The notes beneath the pieces were generated by a model, which was not told the DNA's origin, did not search any database, and saw nothing but the letters and a program-made list of their open reading frames with translations. Source: Calamus simplicifolius (taxonomy: Eukaryota > Streptophyta > Magnoliopsida > Arecales > Arecaceae). From it: a stretch of 64,000 nucleotides of DNA. The stretch lies in contig UESW01003881.1 in assembly GCA_900491605.1 (NCBI GenBank), positions 1,387,060-1,451,059 of the forward strand, given 5' to 3'. The first letter of the stretch is position 1, and every line of letters begins with the position of its first letter. Of the stretch, positions 24,100-36,806 are shown in pieces. Position numbers and translations under genes: made by a program.

Positions 24100-27000
24100 A
24101 AGTTCCCTTCTAATTTCATAATACTTAGATTCTTCAAGAGGTTTAGTAAAAATACCAGCAAGTTGTTTTTCAGTACATAAAAATTCAATTACAACATCTC
24201 CATTATTCATATATCCCTAATGAAATGATATCTAATTTCTATGTGTTTAGTCCTTGAATGCTGGATGGGATTCTTGGTTAAATTGATTGCACTAATGTTA
24301 TCACATTTTATCGGAATGTGGTACCATAGTCTTCTAGCTGTTGCTTAATCCATAAGATTTGAGCACATCAACTTCTAGCTGCAATGTATTCGGCCTCGGC
24401 CTTAGACAATGCTATTGAAGTTTCTTCTTGCTAAACCAGGAGACTAAGTTGACACCTAGAAATTGGCAAGTTCCACTAGTTGATTTTCTGTCTAATTTAC
24501 AACCTGCAAAATCTGAGTCTATGTATCCTATTAAGTCAATGCTAGATTATTTGTCATACTAAAGTCCTAAATTTATAGTTCCACTTAAATATTTAAAAAT
24601 CCTTTTAACAGCAAGCATGTGTGATTCTTTAGGATTTGCTTGATATCTAGCGCACATACAAACACTAAACAGGATATCAGGTCTACTTGCAGTTAAATAC
24701 AATAAAGATCCTATCATGCCTCTATAAAGTTTTAGATCAATCGATTTTTCAGTACAATTTGAATCAAGTCTACAAGATGAGCTCATAGGGGTATCGATAC
24801 TCTTAGATGTCTCCATGCCAAACTTCTTGATCATTTCCTTGATGTATTTGGATTGGCTTATGAAGATCCTTTCTTTGCCTTGTTTAATTTGAAGTCCGAG
24901 AAAATAGTTTAGCTCTTCCATCATGCTCATCTCGAACTCCCCCTGCATAAGCTTTGCAAAGTCTTTACATAAAGAGTCATTAGTAGCGCCAAAAATGATA
25001 TCATCCATATAGATTTGAATAATTGGTATATCATTGTTTTGTCTTTTAATGAATAGAGGTGTATCCACATTTTCTCGAATGAAATCATTACTGATCAAGA
25101 ATTTACTTAATCTCTCGTACCAAGCCCGGAAAGCTTGTTTCAAACCGTATAAAGCTTTGTTCAACTTAAATACATGGTTTGGAAACAAATAATTTTTAAA
25201 ACTAGGTGGTTGTTCCATAAAAACTTATTTAGCAATGTATCCATTTAAGAAAGCGCTTTTAACATCCATTTGATACAATTTAAATTCATAAAGCAAGCAA
25301 AGGCAAGAAGTAATCTAATAGCTTCTAATCTAGCAATAGGGGCATAAGTCTCATCAAAATCAATACCTTCTTCTTGATTATAACCCTTAGCTACTAATCT
25401 TGCTTTATTTCTAATTATATTACTATTTCATCCAATTTGTTTCTAAATACCATTTAGTCCCAATAATTGGATGATCATGAGGCCTATTAACAAGAATCCA
25501 TACATTATTTCTCTCAAATTGATGAAGTTCCTCATGCATGGCATTTATCCAATCAACATCATCTTTAGCATCATCATAGCATTTAGGTTCAATTTTAGAT
25601 ACAAAGGCTAAGTTATTATAAGTATCTCTAAATGATGATCTGGTCCTAATACCTTGAGATGGATCACCTATAATTTGTTCTTTAGGATGACTATGAACGT
25701 ACATCCATCCTCTTTCTAACTCATCATTACCTTGTGAAGCTTTAGGTTGGTTAATGTCATTCTCTTTATTTACCTCTTGTGTATTTGAGTCCTCCTTATC
25801 TTCCAAGGTGATGTCTTTGAGTTGATCTTCAATTTCATCTGCATCATTCATACCTTTTATCTTCCTTAATGGAAGATCATTAGATTCATCAAATATAACA
25901 TGAATTGATTCTCCAACTACTAAAGTCTTTTTGTTGAATACTCTAAAAGCTCTACTGTATAAAGAATAACCAAGAAAAATTCCTTCATCAGATTTAGCAT
26001 CAAATTTATCAAGGTTTGATTTTTCATTATTTAAAATAAAACATCGGCAATCAAAAACATAAAAATAACTAATGTTAGGTTTTCTTCCTTTCCAAAGTTC
26101 ATATGGGGTCTTTTTCAAAACAGGTCAAATTAATGCACGATTTAAAAAAAACATGCTGTGTTGATAGCTTCAGCCCAAAAAATACTTTGGGAGATTGCTC
26201 TCACACAATATGGTATGGGCCATTTCTTCTAAGGTTATGTTCTTTCTTTTTACTACTCCATTTTGTTGGAGTGTTCTAGTGCAGAAAAATTATGCTCAAT
26301 GCCATTTTCGTTACAAAAATTTTTAAAAGATTAATTTTTAAATTCTTTTCTATGATCACTCTGTATCGATAAAACAGAAGAACTCTTTTCATTTATAATT
26401 CTTTTAAATAATTTTTGAAATAAGAGAAATGCTTCATCTTTGCTAGCTAAGAATAAAACCCATGTAAATCATGAAAAATCATCGATCACAAAAAACCATA
26501 TATTTTTTCTCTAGACTAGTTGTTCTTGTAGGACCAAATAAATCTATATGCAAGAGCTCCAAAGGTCTAGAGGTGGAAACCAAATTTTTTAATTTAAAAG
26601 ATACTTGGGTTTATTTTTCAAATTGACAAGCATCACAAATCTTATCTTTTTAAAAACAAGTTTTAGCAAATCATTCACTAAATCCTTTTTGATCAATTTA
26701 GACAAAAATCCATGCTTGCATGAGCTAACCTACGATGCCATAACCAACTATTATCAGTTTTATTATTCATAATCAACATTCTGATCATACAAATCATTTA
26801 AATCAATAATATATACATTACCATATCTATGACCAACAAATTTCATACATTCATTAACAGGATTTATAACAATGCACAAGGATGATTTAAATGTAACTTT
26901 AAATCTTTTATCATATAATTGACTAATGCTTAGTAAGTTATGTTTCAGTCCATTTACAAGCAAGATATTATCGATGTAAGCATGAGGTGTGATACCTATT

Positions 27001-27458
27001 TTGCAAATGCCAATTATTTTTCCTTGGCCATTATCACCAAAAGTAACAACACATCCATCTTTTGCATCCAAAGTGATGAATTGAGATTCATCACCCGTTA
27101 TGTGTCTTGAGCACCGCTATCCAAGCACCATTCTCTTTTAGTTGCTCGGGTAGCAAGACACGCCTGTATATACAAATTCAAATCTTGCTCTTAGGTATCC
27201 AAGTTTTCTTGGGTCCTTTTGGGTTAGTTAAAATAGTTCCTTTGGAACCCATGTTTTTCTAACATTGTGTGTGTGACAAATATAAGCTTTGTGTCCTAAT
27301 TTACCATATTTGAAGCATATAATTTTTGTAGAATCATCAGTATGCACATAAAGATTTTTTAAAAATTTTTGTCTTTCAAAAGGGTTATATCCAAGACCAG
27401 TTCTGTTATAGACAGCCCTTTGACTACTTAGTATCATTTTTAATTTTTCTAAACTCAA
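24100..27458 (-). pseudogene. SIRE-like copia pol (PR-IN-RT-RH)
   Basis: In order on the minus strand: a knuckle-like CFKYGKLGHKAYIC (27,228-27,458; second Cys replaced by Tyr); protease start WCLDSG near 27,120, then a one-base frameshift, then TGDESQFITLDAKDG; the pre-integrase part (26,763-27,071: LKHNLLSISQLYD); a badly broken integrase core (26,120-26,760); integrase C-terminus and linker (25,423-26,118: PYELWKGRKPN, SDEGIFLGYS); RT start (WYLETNWMK region); RT body (24,559-25,218: KALYGLKQAFRAWYERLSK, catalytic YMDDIIFGATN); and RNase H remnants (24,100-24,556: GYIDSDFAGCKLDRKSTSG). Roughly half a dozen lesions make it inactive. Confidence 0.9.
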
Positions 27459-27495
27459 TGTAAATCTATCTATAATTGGTTTTAATTTGTCTACT

Positions 27496-28742
27496 TCATT
27501 TTTTAAATCTTGATTTTTTCTTTAGCAAATATTCATTATCTTTTGAAATTTTCTTTTTCAAATTGAGATTTTTAATTTCTTTTTTCAAATCTTTGTCCTT
27601 TGAACTTAAATTTGCAAAATCATCAACCAGTTCATAAAATGCACCATATAGTTCATCGAAAGTAAAGTCATCTAGAAAGCTAGGACTTACCTCATTGTCA
27701 TCTGCCATAAAGCATAAATTGGCGACTTTGATTTTATCTTCATCTTCAGAACTTGTAACTTCACTATCGCTCTATGTAGCTAACATTGCTTTTTTCTTTA
27801 TTCTTTTGGATCTTTCTTTAATTCGGGACATTCTGGTCTGATATGTCCTGGCTTTTTGCACTCGTAGCATATTGGAGGCTCACCTTTCTCCTTTTCTTTG
27901 CTGTGTTCTTCTTTTGTGAATTATTTTCTTTTTCCTTCAAGCTTCTTTCTTCTCATAAATTTCTTGAATTTTCTGAAGATAAGTGCCATTTCATCATCCT
28001 TCTCACTATCACTAGTTGTTTCCTCACTTTCATTATTTTGAGTGGTACTCTTTAAGGCCATTGTTCTTTTCTTCTTTGACTCATCCTCATCAATGTGTTG
28101 TCATTGCTGAAGCTCGTGAGTCATCAAAGAACCAACTAACTCTTCAAGTGATAGTGTGTTGATGTCCTTTGCTTCTTGAATTGCAGTAACCTTGGCCTCC
28201 CAAGACCTAGGCAAGGATCTCAAAATTTTTCTAACAAGATCACCGTTAGCATAAGATTTTTCTAAACTTTTTAGTCCATTAATAATATCGATAAATCTTG
28301 TAAATATATCAGTGATATTTTCAGTAGAATCCATTTTGAATAATTCATATTTATGAACAAGCATATTTATCTTGGATTTTTAAACTTGATTAGTACCCTC
28401 ATAGGTGACTTCAAGTCTATCCCAGATTTTCTTAGCAGATATGCATGTAGAAATACGATTAAACTCATTTGTATCAAGTAAACAGTAAATAACATTCATA
28501 GCTTTTGCATTTAATTGAGCTAATTTCTTATCTTGCTCATCCCATTCCGATTTTGATTTTGGAATGTCAAGACCATTAGTCTTGATGGTGGGTGTGTAAG
28601 GTCCATTAATTATGATTTTTCATAGATCATAATTAAGTGCTTGTATAAAAATTTTCATTCGTGCTTTTCAATAAGTATAGTTTGTTCCATTGAACAAATG
28701 TGGTCTATTAGTTGACTGTCCCTCAGTCAAAATAGATCCCAT
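27496..28742 (-). pseudogene. SIRE-like copia gag
   Basis: Starts at ATG 28,742 (MGSILTEGQSTNRPHLFNG), reads the DUF4219/UBN2 type Gag core (ESTENI-like stretch, FTRFIDIINGLKSLEKSY, then VRKILRSLPRSWEAKVTAIQ at 28,101-28,364). A lysine-rich linker and the zinc knuckle ICYECKKPGHIRPECPELKK (C-x2-C-x4-H-x4-C, about 27,825-27,885) follow, and then an acidic/coiled C-terminal part (27,496-27,708, KDLKKEIKNLNLKKKISKD). Several in-frame stops break it, including Trp codons changed to TGA (TYWKARMK region). The Gag forms the particle shell in intact relatives. Confidence 0.85.
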
Positions 28743-28803
28743 TTGGATTGCTAATGATCTTTGGCTCTAAGCTACTTAAAGCAAGAGAAATCAAAAGTAC
28801 GCT

Positions 28804-28815
28804 GCTCTGATACCA
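28804..28815 (-). other. primer-binding site for initiator tRNA-Met
   Basis: The minus strand reads TGGTATCAGAGC two bases after the 5' LTR ends (ACAAG TGGTATCAGAGC), the classic complement of the plant initiator Met tRNA 3' end used by copia elements. Confidence 0.93.
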
Positions 28816-29649
28816 CTTGTTGCCCAGATGTAGCAATCTAAGAGGGAGTGAATTGGGTATTAAAAAATTAATTGTGCAAATATGTGCTTATCGAATTTTA
28901 ATTGGCAGCGGTGTAGTGATATGAACACAATAATTTCACAAAAATAATGCAAGCAATCAAATACAGAGATTTTTATAGTAGTTCAGTGCCAACCCATCAC
29001 CTACGTCCACTTTCCAAAAATTCTTTGGGAATTTTACTCCAATCATATTACCAACGATTATAACCCCTAGCCTTACCTGGCTAGTCCTCTTGTTATACAG
29101 CATAAGAAAGCTAAATCCCTAGCCTTACCAGGCTAGTCCTCTTATTTTATGGTACAAGGAAGCCAAATGACCAAGGGTTAAACCTAACCCTTTTATAAAA
29201 ATGTGTTCAGAAAATTTAAGAACAGAGAGCTCCTAAATCGAGCAAATATTCAAAATAAATACTTTATAACTTTTGTAGACAATCTTTAGCAATAAATGAA
29301 ACTTCTTTAAATAGCTGAAGTTTTGAATGCTTGTGGAAGCTTTAATGATTCAACAGGGATGAGCAGTAAATGATCTCCAAGCTTTCTCGATTTCAATACA
29401 GAGCTTCCTTTCAACAACCAAGAATAATATATGCAATAATGGCTCTCTTTTCCTTGTATTTCTTCCTTCTTTTCTTCTTCTATACTCCGCTATTTAAAGC
29501 ATTTCATATGCAAAAATATCCATTAGACTTAATCGAAATGAATGAAAAGTAAAACGGAAAGAAAATATAACCGTTGTAAATATTTTTCTTGAGCATTGAA
29601 TGCACTGGTATCCATTTGAGGAAGAAAGATCTTTGCCATATTCCAAAAA

Positions 29650-31135
29650 ATCAGAAGTTAGTTAGCTGAAAATAGAACTTAAGAAAAGATATATATAGAG
29701 AGAGAGAGAAGAACTTGTCTAGGTGTAGTAGAGATGGATATTAGTTGGCTGGAGTTTGATTCCAGTTAACTAATCCAAGAAGGAGATCGGCCAGAGTGAG
29801 CATTAGCTAGCTGAACTGAGAGTTCAGTTAGCTATTTTCATAGTGAGCACGGCTAATAGAGGAGTCATGCTTTCCATTAGCTAGCTGAATAAAACTTTAG
29901 TTAGCTATTATCATGAGGAGTACGATCAAAGAGGATTCCTGCAAAGTGATAGTTAGCTGGACCAAAGGTCCAGTTAGCTATTCACAAGAAGAGCACGGCC
30001 AGAGGAAGAGATTTATGCCAATATAGTTAGCTGGACTAAAGGTCCAGTTAACTATCTCAAAGTTTCACACGGTTATAAGAAAGAAATTCAAACCTTTAGT
30101 TAGCTAGATCCAAGGTCCAGTTAACTATTTCAATGTTTCACACGGCTAGGAGGGATGAAAAGAAAACCGCCAGTTAGCTGGACCTAAGGTCCAATTAACT
30201 ATTTTAATGTTCCACATGGCTAGAGAGATGATCAGGCCAAAAGTAACTAGCTGGAGTTTAACTCCAGTTAACTAAGCTCAAGAATCCCATGACAAGATAA
30301 AGTATTTCAGCCCGTTAGCTAGCTGGACTAGGAGTCCAGTTAACTATTTTCATAAGCAATTCAGCCAAGGCAAGAGAGAGTTAGCTTGTCAGCTAGCTGG
30401 ACTCAGAGTCCAGTTAACTAACTCCATAAGCAGGTCGACTAAGGCATAAAAGAGTTAGCTTGTTAGCTAGCTGGACTCAGAGTCCAGTTAACTAACTCCA
30501 TAAACAGCTCGGCCAAGGCATAAAAGAGTTAGCATGTTAGCTAGCTAGTCAGGTAACCATTCACATGTAGATCTCTTCTAGCCATTTACATGATGGGTTA
30601 GTTAACTGGACTCAGAGTCCAGCTAGCTAACATGCTAATCTTTTATGCCTTGGCCGAGCTGTTTATGGAGTTAGTTAACTGGACTCTGAGTCCAGATAGC
30701 TAACAAGCTAACTCTTTATGCCTTAGTCGACCTGCTTATGGAGTTAGTTAACTGGACTATGAGTCCAGCTAGCTAACAAGCTAACTCTTTTATGCCTTAG
30801 TCGACTTGCTTATGGAGTTAGTTAACTGGACTCCATAAACAGTTCGGCCAAGGCATAAAAGAGTTAACTTGTTAGCTAGTTGGACTCAGAGTCCAGTTAA
30901 CTAACCCATCATGTAAACGGCTATAAGAGATCTACAAGAGCCATAGCTAGCTAGTCAGGTAACCATTTTGAGGGACCATTCGGCCAAGAGCTCTACATAC
31001 CATTCCAATTGACTATTTATCAGTTCCAGTTAACCATTTCAAGGAGTGATTCGACCAGGTATGAGTTCCAAGACAACTTAGCTAGCTGGAAAAATCCTCA
31101 GTTAACTAGTTGGAGAACCACACGGCTAGGAGCAA
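29650..31135 (-). repeat. tandem array of about 74-bp hairpin units in the 5' LTR
   Basis: Same array as at 20,040-21,265, unit by unit in the same order, but with an additional inverted block near 30,545-30,840. Stems such as TAGTTAGCTGGACC / GGTCCAGTTAGCTA are intact. Confidence 0.88.
30400..30765. repeat. long inverted repeat inside the 5' LTR array
   Basis: Left arm about 30,405-30,546 and right arm about 30,621-30,765 are near-identical reverse complements (AGCATGTTAGCTAGCT versus AGCTAGCTAACATGCT at the inner edge) separated by about 74 bases. The loop itself contains the reverse complement of the unit found at about 30,880-30,930. The other LTR lacks this block, so the duplication arose after insertion or during reverse transcription. 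Confidence 0.8.
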
Positions 31136-31282
31136 TCATTCATATGATTTTAACTTAATGAGGCACATTGTAATTCATCTGAAAGCAGCTTCATTTTTCT
31201 GCATTGATCTTTGTCTCCATAATAAATAAATTAGTTCTTACTTAATTGTTTTGTAATCATCAAAATCAATTTAGGGCCAGCA

Positions 31283-31287
31283 GTTAT
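31283..31287. repeat. target site duplication GTTAT (right)
   Basis: Direct copy of 19,220-19,224. Five bases is the usual duplication size for LTR retrotransposons. Confidence 0.9.
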
Positions 31288-31599
31288 GATCCTCGAATTT
31301 AGAACTCTCAACTTCCTATCTTAGCTCCTATGGACTATACTATTTGATGTCATAGGGTCATTGCTATCTATCAGTAAAGCATAACCCATCGAAACCCATT
31401 GATTGAGTTAATCAAAATCTTAATGGTGAGATCAATATAGGCACATGGTCACATTTGGTATAACTATAGCTAGCACCTATAGAGGTTGGTACATGCACCT
31501 ATCCTTATATAAGCTTAATATATAAATCTTACTTTAAAAACTTAGTGATATTTGTCGATCTGATCATTGAGATACTGCCAATTCATGTGACAAAAATGG

Positions 31600-33480
31600 A
31601 CATCATATTTGAAATAGGAAAAGGAAGATGAAAAGTTATAAACTTTAGTTACAAAGAGCAATAGAATAAAAATATAGTATAATTATTATGAATAAAAGTT
31701 AGAAGTTGATAATGTAAATAACAAGAGGAAGAGAAAATAATATTAATTAAATTGATGTTAACAAAAAAAAGTCTACTGATATATGCTTATCAAGTATAAT
31801 CAAATGATGCTATGGAATAATAAATTTAAAAGGAGTAGAAAAAATAATTCAAGAAAATCATATTAAAGAAAAGATATATGTTTATCACAAGAGGGTTTGA
31901 ATAAACACATGAGAAAATATAATTTTCGGTTTTGAAAGTGTGCCTAAAGGTTATGATATTGGAGATAGAATAAGGGAGGGAATGTCATTTTAACTAACAC
32001 ATGCTTTAAAAGAAAGATTTTCATAATAACTTAAAGTAAAATAGATTTCTTTCCTAGTAGAAAAATTAGTTAAGCTTTATGTAAATATTTTAAAATTATG
32101 CATTCGAATTACAAAGGAGAAAAAAAAATTTAAACAGAATATAAAGAAAAATAACATCTAGATAGAGAAGTTAATACTATATGGGAATAGATAACTAATA
32201 ATATTAAGAAAATATTTGTAAAAAAATTAAAAAATATAATATGTAAGAGGAGTTGGTAGTGGAATGAAAAAAAAAATGTTGGTAGTTAGAACTAAAAGAA
32301 AGTATGGTAAAAACTTCATATCAAATAATAAGCATATGCAATTCATAAGAAGGCTAAAAAAGAGGTTGATAAGATAGTACAAGATGTTAAATTAAGGTTG
32401 CTAGAAGGATATATATCATTACAAAATTAAGGAAAAAACTAAAAACTTAAGTTGAATGGAACACAAATGAATATAAAATGCTTTAATTAAGAAGAACAAG
32501 ATCAAAAAATGATGAAGGAATTATTGAAATAACTTATTACTTAAAAGTCATAGATATGATTTAGAATACCTTACTAGTTTAATTGAAGATAAAAATGTTA
32601 AGTATATGCATAGAATTAGAGTATCAAGGATAAAAGAGATTATAAAAGGTTAAAGTAGAAAAAATAATTAGACTTGATGGAATTCCTATAGAGATTTGAA
32701 GTTATTTAAATAATATGGAAATAATATGATTGGCTAATTTCTTAAATAAGATTTTTAAGATCAAAAAAATATCTAATGAATAGAGAAAAGGTATTACAAT
32801 ACCAATTTATAAGATAAAAATGATATTAAAAATTATTCTAATTATCATGACATTATTCATGAGCCATATTATGAAGCATTGAGAAAAGGTGATTGAGCAT
32901 AGTTTAAGACATGATATAAAAATATCAAAGAAGCAACTTGATTTTATATCAAGAAGTTTAATTATAAAAGCTATTTTTATCCTCATAAAGTTAGAATATA
33001 TATATATATATAATAGACAAAAGATTTTTGTATAATTTTTATTAATTTAGAGAAACTATATGATAAACTTTCTTAAAAAGTCCTACAATAAGTGTTAAAA
33101 AAAATTATAAAATATATTAATGTAATTAAGAACATATATGATTGAATGATTACTAGTATGAGAATAATTGATGTTAATGCTAATAACTATTTAATAACAA
33201 TAGAATTATATAAAAGATATGTTTTAAGCACTTATAAATTTACACTAGTTATAAAAGAGCTTAGTGGATATGTTTAGGATGATATTTTGCAAAGCATGCT
33301 ATTATGAATAATATATTCTTGGTGAAGAAACTAAGGTTGGGATTAATCATAGATTAGATTTATGAAGAAATGTATTAAAATTTAAGATACTTATTTTAAG
33401 TAAGAGTCCAAGATAAAATATATAAATATAAATTTAATAAAATTAAAATAGATAAAAGGCTCAACTTAAAATTTCAATCA
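31600..33480 (+). mobile_element. degenerate RTE LINE, 5' part (reverse transcriptase)
   Basis: Plus-strand translation across many stops follows the RTE reverse transcriptase: LDGIPIEI (about 32,675), RKGITIPIYKIK, a MSHIMKH / EKVIEHSLRHDIK stretch (32,860-32,920), SKKQLDFISRSLIIKAIFIL, then the VFIDLEKAYD region degraded to IRNYMI (about 33,040) and VRVQDKIYKYKFNKI near 33,420. The same family is in better shape at 62,880-64,000. Sequence is extremely AT-rich, as expected for old methylated copies. Confidence 0.65.
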
Positions 33481-35659
33481 AAAACATGAAGATCATGCCA
33501 TACCAACCACGTATGACCTCATAAGTCCGCAAAGTATTCATCATGATATCAAGCAAATAACTAAGCAATAGAATACAATAAATTTAATATTTAAATGTCT
33601 ATAAGAAATCTTCAATAATTTGAATTGTAACATAAATATTATTTAATACTAATTATAACATAATTTAGAATATTCTAGGTCACAATGAAGACTCTCGTAT
33701 AGTTAAATATTCCTTTATTAGTGTCTCATCAAACCTATTGCTTAATATGAAAGGAAAAAGATAGAATAATGAACATGACTAAAAAGTTCAAATATAAGTA
33801 AATAAATTTTCTTAATAACGATACAATTCATATGGGTAAGTCATTATATAGTCAAGATAATAGGATTCATAATACTCAAACATTTAACTCATATTCATAA
33901 TGATAATTTAAGTCAATCATAATTTATCTCGAAAGCCAATCTAACAATGCCCTTTCTCATAAGCTCAAAATTAATCAAGTGCCAAGCACAACCCTTAATT
34001 GAAAAGATATTTATTTAATATATAATTTTATTGGTAGGATATCTCTCCCATATAACCCCCATTGATAAGATTTATATCGAATGTAAACCATTACTATTTG
34101 TTCAACGTATAACTATTGTTAGTGGTGTAATGGTCTGATATATAACCTCCATTGGCTAAGTATCTATTTAATATGTAACCCTCTTGTTGGTAAGGTATTT
34201 GTCCAATATATAATAATTATAGGCAAGATATCTGACTAATATATAATCTTTGTTTGCAAAATATTTGTCTAATATATAATATTTGTTATTAGGATATTTG
34301 TTCAATACATAATCTCCTTTGATAGAGTACCTGGCATGTTGGCTAGGACTCAAAATATAGAACATGCCATATGCAATCATAGTGTTATAAACATGTTCAA
34401 ATTTATATTTCATAACATTAAATCTATAAATATATGTCAATCAATTATAAAATTTTTGATATTAATTTTTTTAAAAAATAATATATGAAAATATAGTGAT
34501 GATGAGACATTGCTTATTTTATTTGTATGATTATAAAAAAATTTTAACTAATTTTGAATGTTATGATCAAATATAAAATTAGAATTAATGTGTGGTTTTT
34601 TTGAGAGAGTAATGTTGCCAATCTTGATCAATAGATATGATAGGAAATCTTGATCAATAGATAATAGGGAATTTAGGATAACTGTGATCGTTTCAAGGGG
34701 ATTACATCTCTAGATTATCGTTTCAAAAAGATCAGGCCTCCAGATAAAAAGAAAATAAATTAATAATATTATTTCACTATGATAAGCCAGAATGACTATT
34801 ACATATTTATAGGGTTGAAATCCTAATTTTTGAAAGAAAGCTAAATATAATTATATAAGAAACCTTCAAATGAAAGTAATGTACAATTGAGAAAATAAAT
34901 CATTGTCTAAAATTAAATTTTTTTCTTAATAACTAGACCATGTAAAGCAAAGAAATCTTATAGATTTGAAAAGACCTTTAAAATTAGAAATCCTATCAAA
35001 TAATGACATTAAATCTTTAGTAACATAGATAACCCTTCATGAAAGTGATAATATATTATTGGCCTTATACCAATTATCTCTTATAAGATTGTAAGCTCAT
35101 ACCAATAAGGAAAGGAATCTCTCTAAATTAGGAATTAAGGAAAATTTAAGAACTTAATTGATAAATTTTACACATTAAAAAATTTCAAGTAAGGCTTATT
35201 TATAAAGAGATCTCCTAAATTTAATATATTTTGTACTTCCCATATGATACTAGCTTTTAAAGCAAACCTCACTTCCAATAAAATACTAATTTTTTAAACC
35301 AAAATAAGGAGATAAATATTAAATAAATATCTTGAAATATATTCTTAACTCCTAGTTGGCTTCTAACTCATCTAATATGAGTTTTCTAAAGAAAAAAAAC
35401 AAAAAAATTCAAATAAAAATACAAGAAAATATCTTTAAATTGTCCTTAAAATAAAATTAACTTTTATAAATTTTTGAAAGTTTGACTGGCACATATTCAT
35501 TTAAGTGCTTATAACTTTTCAATTGACTTTCATTTTAATAATTCAAAATACTTTGCAAAGTTGACTTGACACTGATATTGTAAACAGAGATTTACTTGAA
35601 TAATTTAATTATATTAGCCATATTAAATCTTTCTTTTTAAGTATATGTACTCAGTTGGG
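33481..35659. other. unidentified 2.2-kb block splitting the RTE LINE
   Basis: No coding signal. It separates two colinear parts of one LINE and so is probably a later insertion. It contains a degenerate tandem repeat at 34,005-34,330 and long AT-rich stretches. I could not find matching termini or a target duplication by eye. Confidence 0.45.
34005..34330. repeat. degenerate tandem repeat of about 33-35 bp
   Basis: About eight to nine units on the theme GATATTTGTCTAATATATAA plus a variable GTTGGCAAG-like part. The 90-residue open frame on the minus strand (34,168-34,440) is a by-product of this repeat (NKYYILDKY-type motifs). Confidence 0.65.
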
Positions 35660-36190
35660 GTATTATAAAAGGGAGATTGAAGAAAATGTTTATCCATAAG
35701 ACTAAAATAAGCCAGATAAAATACATAATTGCAACTAAGATATTGTATATATGTAAGATATTTGCCAAGTTAATGAAAAATTATTTTAGATGCCAATAAA
35801 GGCAACTATACTTTAGATATAAAATGTTGAGCAAATAAAAACTAATGTGTGGATAAAATAAGTTTGGTCAAGTAAGAACATTAAAATAAATATTCAAAAA
35901 TATAGAAGGGATATAATAATAAATAAAAATATAACATAAAAATGTGAAAATGATGCTCATTAAAGATAAATTGGAAGAAAGATAACTTAAATGATTTGAA
36001 TATCTATAATATAAGTTATAAAATATATCAATAGGAGTGATTGGATATATATAATGAAAGATAGGTAAAGATAGATAAAAAAATTATATAAAAAGAAATA
36101 AAAAATTTGGTATCCCTACAAATTGTAATTATCGAGTGGAATAAAGGAAAAGAATTTAAGGTGTTGATCCTAACATTTTTGAAATTTAAA
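35660..36190 (+). mobile_element. degenerate RTE LINE, 3' part
   Basis: Resumes the LINE of 31,600-33,480. KFYKTAIRPAMLYGTECW is recognisable as ACTATACTTTAGATATAAAA at about 35,810; IKDKLEERxLKxFEYL (about 35,960) corresponds to the IEDKMRENRLRWFGHV region, and the end carries a GVDPN-like motif (about 36,150). It ends in a TTGTTGTTGC tail near 36,200. Only partial similarity is left. Confidence 0.5.
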
Positions 36191-36295
36191 GTTTAGTTGT
36201 TGTTGCTATTCTACCTTTTTCATCTCCTTCTCTCCCAAAATGGTATCTTATCTCTATTTAGTCTCAGCTCATTGAAAATTAAAACATCTATGCCT

Positions 36296-36806
36296 AAGAG
36301 TGGGTATGGGTGGGGCTCCATGCTTGGCCTCGAAAATTAAGGAGCTTGGTCCATAGTTTTAAGCCTATAGGGGTAAATTGGGCTAGAAATTTTAGATCCA
36401 TTCAAATTTTAGGCCAAATCCAAGCGCAAAAAATGCTAACCCTACTTGGCTATGCCTAACCCAAAATTTTATTTATATTTTTTAAAAATATTAGATATAC
36501 TTATATATATAAATAGATCCTTTATATATTTTTATTTGAACTAAAAGATATTTTTAAAGTGCAGGAAATGGGAATCAAATAAGTAATGTGGGAGTTTAAA
36601 AGTAAGGCTTCAACCAACCGAACAAGTTTTTCTTCTCAATAGTATGTGTATATATATTATATTTCTACATTTATGATCTATGTACCTATAGGTTGGGCTC
36701 GATCCTTTAGATACTACCATCAAATATATGCTTTGGACTATCCTTTTTGCTTTTTGGTTCAATCTTAAATCAGTCCAATTCAATTTAGCTCATGCCCACC
36801 TCTTTC
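36296..36806. mobile_element. possible TIR element upstream of the bZIP gene
   Basis: GAGTGGGTATGGGTGGGGCT at the left and AGCTCATGCCCACCTCTTTC at the right form an imperfect terminal inverted repeat of the 'GAGGTGGGCATG' kind common in plant hAT-derived MITEs. No coding capacity inside. Boundaries and target duplication are not certain. Confidence 0.4.

Larger units (their letters stand above)
19225..31282 (-). mobile_element. SIRE-like Ty1/copia LTR retrotransposon, 12.06 kb
   Basis: Complete architecture on the minus strand: 5' LTR 31,282-28,818, PBS, gag, protease, integrase, reverse transcriptase, RNase H, an extra ORF, PPT, 3' LTR 21,414-19,225. The element is flanked by the 5-bp direct repeat GTTAT. 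LTR ends are TGTTG...CAACA at three of the four termini. The RT segment HVFKLNKALYGLKQAFRAWY with LSKFL, the long LTRs and the ORF after pol are typical of the SIRE/Maximus clade. Coding frames are broken by stops (often TGG changed to TGA or TAG) and frameshifts. In the first 140 bases the two LTRs differ at about one site in ten by my reading, mostly transitions, so the insertion is not recent. Confidence 0.93.
28818..31282 (-). repeat. 5' LTR of the SIRE-like element (2,465 bp)
   Basis: On the minus strand it runs from TGCTGGCCCTAAATTGAT at 31,282 to GGGCAACA at 28,818, directly followed by the PBS. It is about 275 bases longer than the other LTR because of an inverted duplication at roughly 30,545-30,840. 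The TATA-like motif is conserved at 29,491-29,500. Confidence 0.92.
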
